7,672 nucleotides of DNA from Acetobacteraceae bacterium (GTDB lineage Bacteria > Pseudomonadota > Alphaproteobacteria > Acetobacterales > Acetobacteraceae), in assembly GCA_019689515.1 (NCBI GenBank), contig JADGHI010000171.1:1-7672 (forward strand). The letters run 5' to 3'. Shown here piece by piece: positions 6,178 to 7,672 of the stretch. A model generated the notes under the pieces. It saw only the letters and a list, made by a program, of their open reading frames with translations, had not been told where the DNA came from and did not search any database. The first letter of the stretch is position 1. Each line of letters starts with the position of its first letter. A program made the position numbers and the translations under genes.

Positions 6178-7593
6178 TCAGGCCGGCGAGGCCTCCTCTC
6201 CCTCCGCCGCGGCGAGGATGCGCCGCATCGCCTCCGCGCGGCCGAGGGCGTAGAGCACCGCGTCGATCGGCGGGCTCTGGGTGCTGCCGGTCAGGGCCGC
6301 GCGCAGGGGCTGCGCGATGGCGCCGAGCTTCACCCCTTTCACCTCCGCGTAGTCGCGCAGCCAGGCTTCCAGATCCTTGCGCTCCCACGGCGCGTCGTTG
6401 AGGAACAGCGCGAGGTCGCCAAGCCGCGCGCGCGCCTCCGGCGTCAGCAGCGCCGCTGCCTTCGCGTCCATCGGCGGCGGCCCGTCGCTCACCACGAACG
6501 CGGCCGCGCCCGCCAGCTCCTCCAGCGTCTTCGCGCGCTGCTTCAGCTCCGGCATCAGCAGCCGCACGCGCTCCGCGTCCTCGGTGCCGAACAGCACATT
6601 GCGCCGGGCGAAGCGCTCCAGCACCTCGCGGGTCAGCCGCTCGTCGTCGGCCTGGCGGAGATAGATTCCGTTGAGGTGGGTGAGCTTCGCGTAGTCCATC
6701 CGGCTCGGGCTGCGGCCGATGTCCGCGAGGTCGAAGATGCGGATGGCGCGCTCGCGCGGCACCACCTCCTCGTCGCCGTGGCCCCAGCCGAGGCGCAGCA
6801 GGTAGTTGCACATCGCCTCGGGCAGGTAGCCCTGCTCGCGGAACTCGAGCACGCTGACGGCGCCGTGGCGCTTGGAGAGCTTGGTGCCGTCGGGGCCGTG
6901 GATCAGCGGGACGTGGGCGAATTGCGGCCGGTGCCAGCCCATCGCGTCGTAGATCTGGCACTGCCGGAATGTGTTGGTGAGGTGGTCGTCACCACGGATC
7001 ACATGGGTGATGCCCATGTCGTGGTCGTCCACGACGACGGCGTGCAGGTAGGTGGGCGTGCCGTCGCTGCGCAGGATGATCATGTCGTCGAGTTCGGCGT
7101 TGGCGACGCGCACCTCGCCCTGCACGAGATCCTTCACCACCGTCTCGCCCTCGCGCGGCGCCTTGAGGCGGATTGCCGGCTTCACGCCGGGCGGCGCCTC
7201 GGACGGGTCGCGGTCGCGCCAGCGGCCGTCGTAGCGCGGCGGGCGGCCTTCTTTCATCGCCTGCTCGCGCATCTGCTGCAGCTCTTCCGGCGTGTCGAAG
7301 GCGAGGTAGGCCTTGCCCATGGCGAGCAGGGCGTGGGCGATCTCGGCGTGGCGCGCCTCGCGCGTGCTCTGGAAGACCGGCGGCTCGTCGGGGGAGAGGC
7401 CGAGCCATTCGAGGCTGTCGAGGATCTGCTTCACCGCCTCCGGCGTGCTGCGCTGGCGGTCCGTATCCTCGATGCGCAGCAGGTAGCGGCCGTTGTGGCG
7501 GCGGGCGAAGAGGTAGTTGAACAGCGCGGTGCGCGCACCGCCGATGTGCAGGAAGCCGGTGGGGGAGGGGGCGAAGCGCGTGCGGACGGTCAT
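6178..7593 (-). CDS. gltX: Glutamyl-tRNA synthetase, Zn-ligand-less form
   Basis: This enzyme charges tRNA with glutamate using ATP in the cytosol. It has 471 residues, the normal bacterial length. The class I signatures are present: PSPTGFLHIGG with the HIGH-equivalent HIGG at 16-19, and KLSKR at 238-242 followed by HGA. Conserved IEDTD (41-45), YDGRWRDRDP (121-130) and GDDHLTNTFRQ fit proteobacterial GluRS. The C-terminal third is the helical anticodon-binding part. The Zn ligands of E. coli GluRS (C98, C100, C125, H127) correspond to A98, D100, W125 and D127, so the site is absent, as in many GluRS of this group. Whether it also charges tRNA-Gln (the GatCAB route, common in alphaproteobacteria, which often carry two GluRS) cannot be told from sequence by eye. 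The ATG at 7591-7593 begins the conserved TRFAPSPTG region at the expected distance; no strong Shine-Dalgarno is visible. Confidence 0.97.
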   Translation of the reverse strand: MTVRTRFAPSPTGFLHIGGARTALFNYLFARRHNGRYLLRIEDTDRQRSTPEAVKQILDSLEWLGLSPDEPPVFQSTREARHAEIAHALLAMGKAYLAFDTPEELQQMREQAMKEGRPPRYDGRWRDRDPSEAPPGVKPAIRLKAPREGETVVKDLVQGEVRVANAELDDMIILRSDGTPTYLHAVVVDDHDMGITHVIRGDDHLTNTFRQCQIYDAMGWHRPQFAHVPLIHGPDGTKLSKRHGAVSVLEFREQGYLPEAMCNYLLRLGWGHGDEEVVPRERAIRIFDLADIGRSPSRMDYAKLTHLNGIYLRQADDERLTREVLERFARRNVLFGTEDAERVRLLMPELKQRAKTLEELAGAAAFVVSDGPPPMDAKAAALLTPEARARLGDLALFLNDAPWERKDLEAWLRDYAEVKGVKLGAIAQPLRAALTGSTQSPPIDAVLYALGRAEAMRRILAAAEGEEASPA

Positions 7594-7672
7594 GCTCGAC
7601 GGACCCTGGAAAGGGCCGCTCCTCTAGCCCGGCCGGGCGGGGAGGTCACGCCACGATCGCGCTGCCATCGGG
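7594..7672 (-). promoter_or_regulatory. gltX leader and possible promoter
   Basis: On the minus strand GTGACC (four of six matches to a -35) is followed after 17 bases by TAGAGG (three of six to a -10), about 40 bases before the gltX ATG. The spacer is largely a perfect palindrome, GCCCGGCCGGGC (7627-7638). A small stem (CCCT/AGGG with GG/CC, 7601-7617) lies in the leader. The promoter match is weak and the palindrome could equally be the terminator of an upstream gene. Confidence 0.25.
7627..7638. repeat. Perfect 12-base palindrome upstream of gltX
   Basis: GCCCGGCCGGGC equals its own reverse complement. It lies 34 bases upstream of the gltX start codon. In DNA this GC-rich such palindromes arise fairly easily, so a regulatory role is only possible. 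Confidence 0.4.

Noticed and set aside
7646..7672. Minus-strand end of an upstream gene (eight codons, PDGSAIVA then TGA)
   Set aside because: It looks protein-like and could be the tail of a gene outside the window, but eight codons are too few to support a call.
1..7672. CRISPR array, tRNA, rRNA, insertion sequence or novel defence system
   Set aside because: No regularly spaced repeats, tRNA-like folds, transposase motifs or unassigned multi-gene cluster were seen; every long gene belongs to a known family.

Overview
The window reads as chromosomal DNA from a GC-rich alphaproteobacterium, most likely Rhodospirillales and possibly Acetobacteraceae (Roseomonas-like). The basis is the GC content (about 76% in a hand-counted stretch of the ycjX gene), an LpxI-type lipid A enzyme, and paired Bug-type (TctC) periplasmic binding proteins. 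The taxonomic placement is inference; there is no rRNA or marker tree here.

Layout. Bases 1-60 are almost pure G and C homopolymers and look like a contig-end artefact. From there to 3696 runs a tight plus-strand block of four genes: lpxI (5' end damaged by the artefact), gloA, ycjX and ycjF. Junctions are an ATGA overlap (lpxI/gloA), a gap of about 20 bases (gloA/ycjX) and a GTGA overlap (ycjX/ycjF), so this is probably one operon. It combines a lipid A biosynthesis step, methylglyoxal detoxification, and a P-loop protein with its usual partner membrane protein.

Convergent to it on the minus strand are two tandem genes for tripartite tricarboxylate transporter (TTT) receptor proteins (3721-4728 and 4742-5731). 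They have a 13-base gap and no membrane components nearby. A 446-base gene-free stretch (5732-6177) separates them from gltX (6178-7593, minus strand), a glutamyl-tRNA synthetase whose Zn ligands are all replaced. The last 79 bases hold the gltX leader with a perfect 12-base palindrome.

How the genes relate. lpxI acts in the outer-membrane lipid pathway, and ycjX/ycjF belong to a stress-associated envelope pair; gloA sits between them. The two binding proteins likely deliver organic acids to transporters encoded elsewhere. gltX is an independent housekeeping gene. I found no CRISPR array, tRNA, rRNA, transposase or defence system, and nothing that makes a convincing undescribed system. The most checkable oddities are the contig-end artefact, the binding-loop substitution in the first receptor protein, the Zn-less GluRS, and the repeats and coding-like ORF in the 446-base gap.
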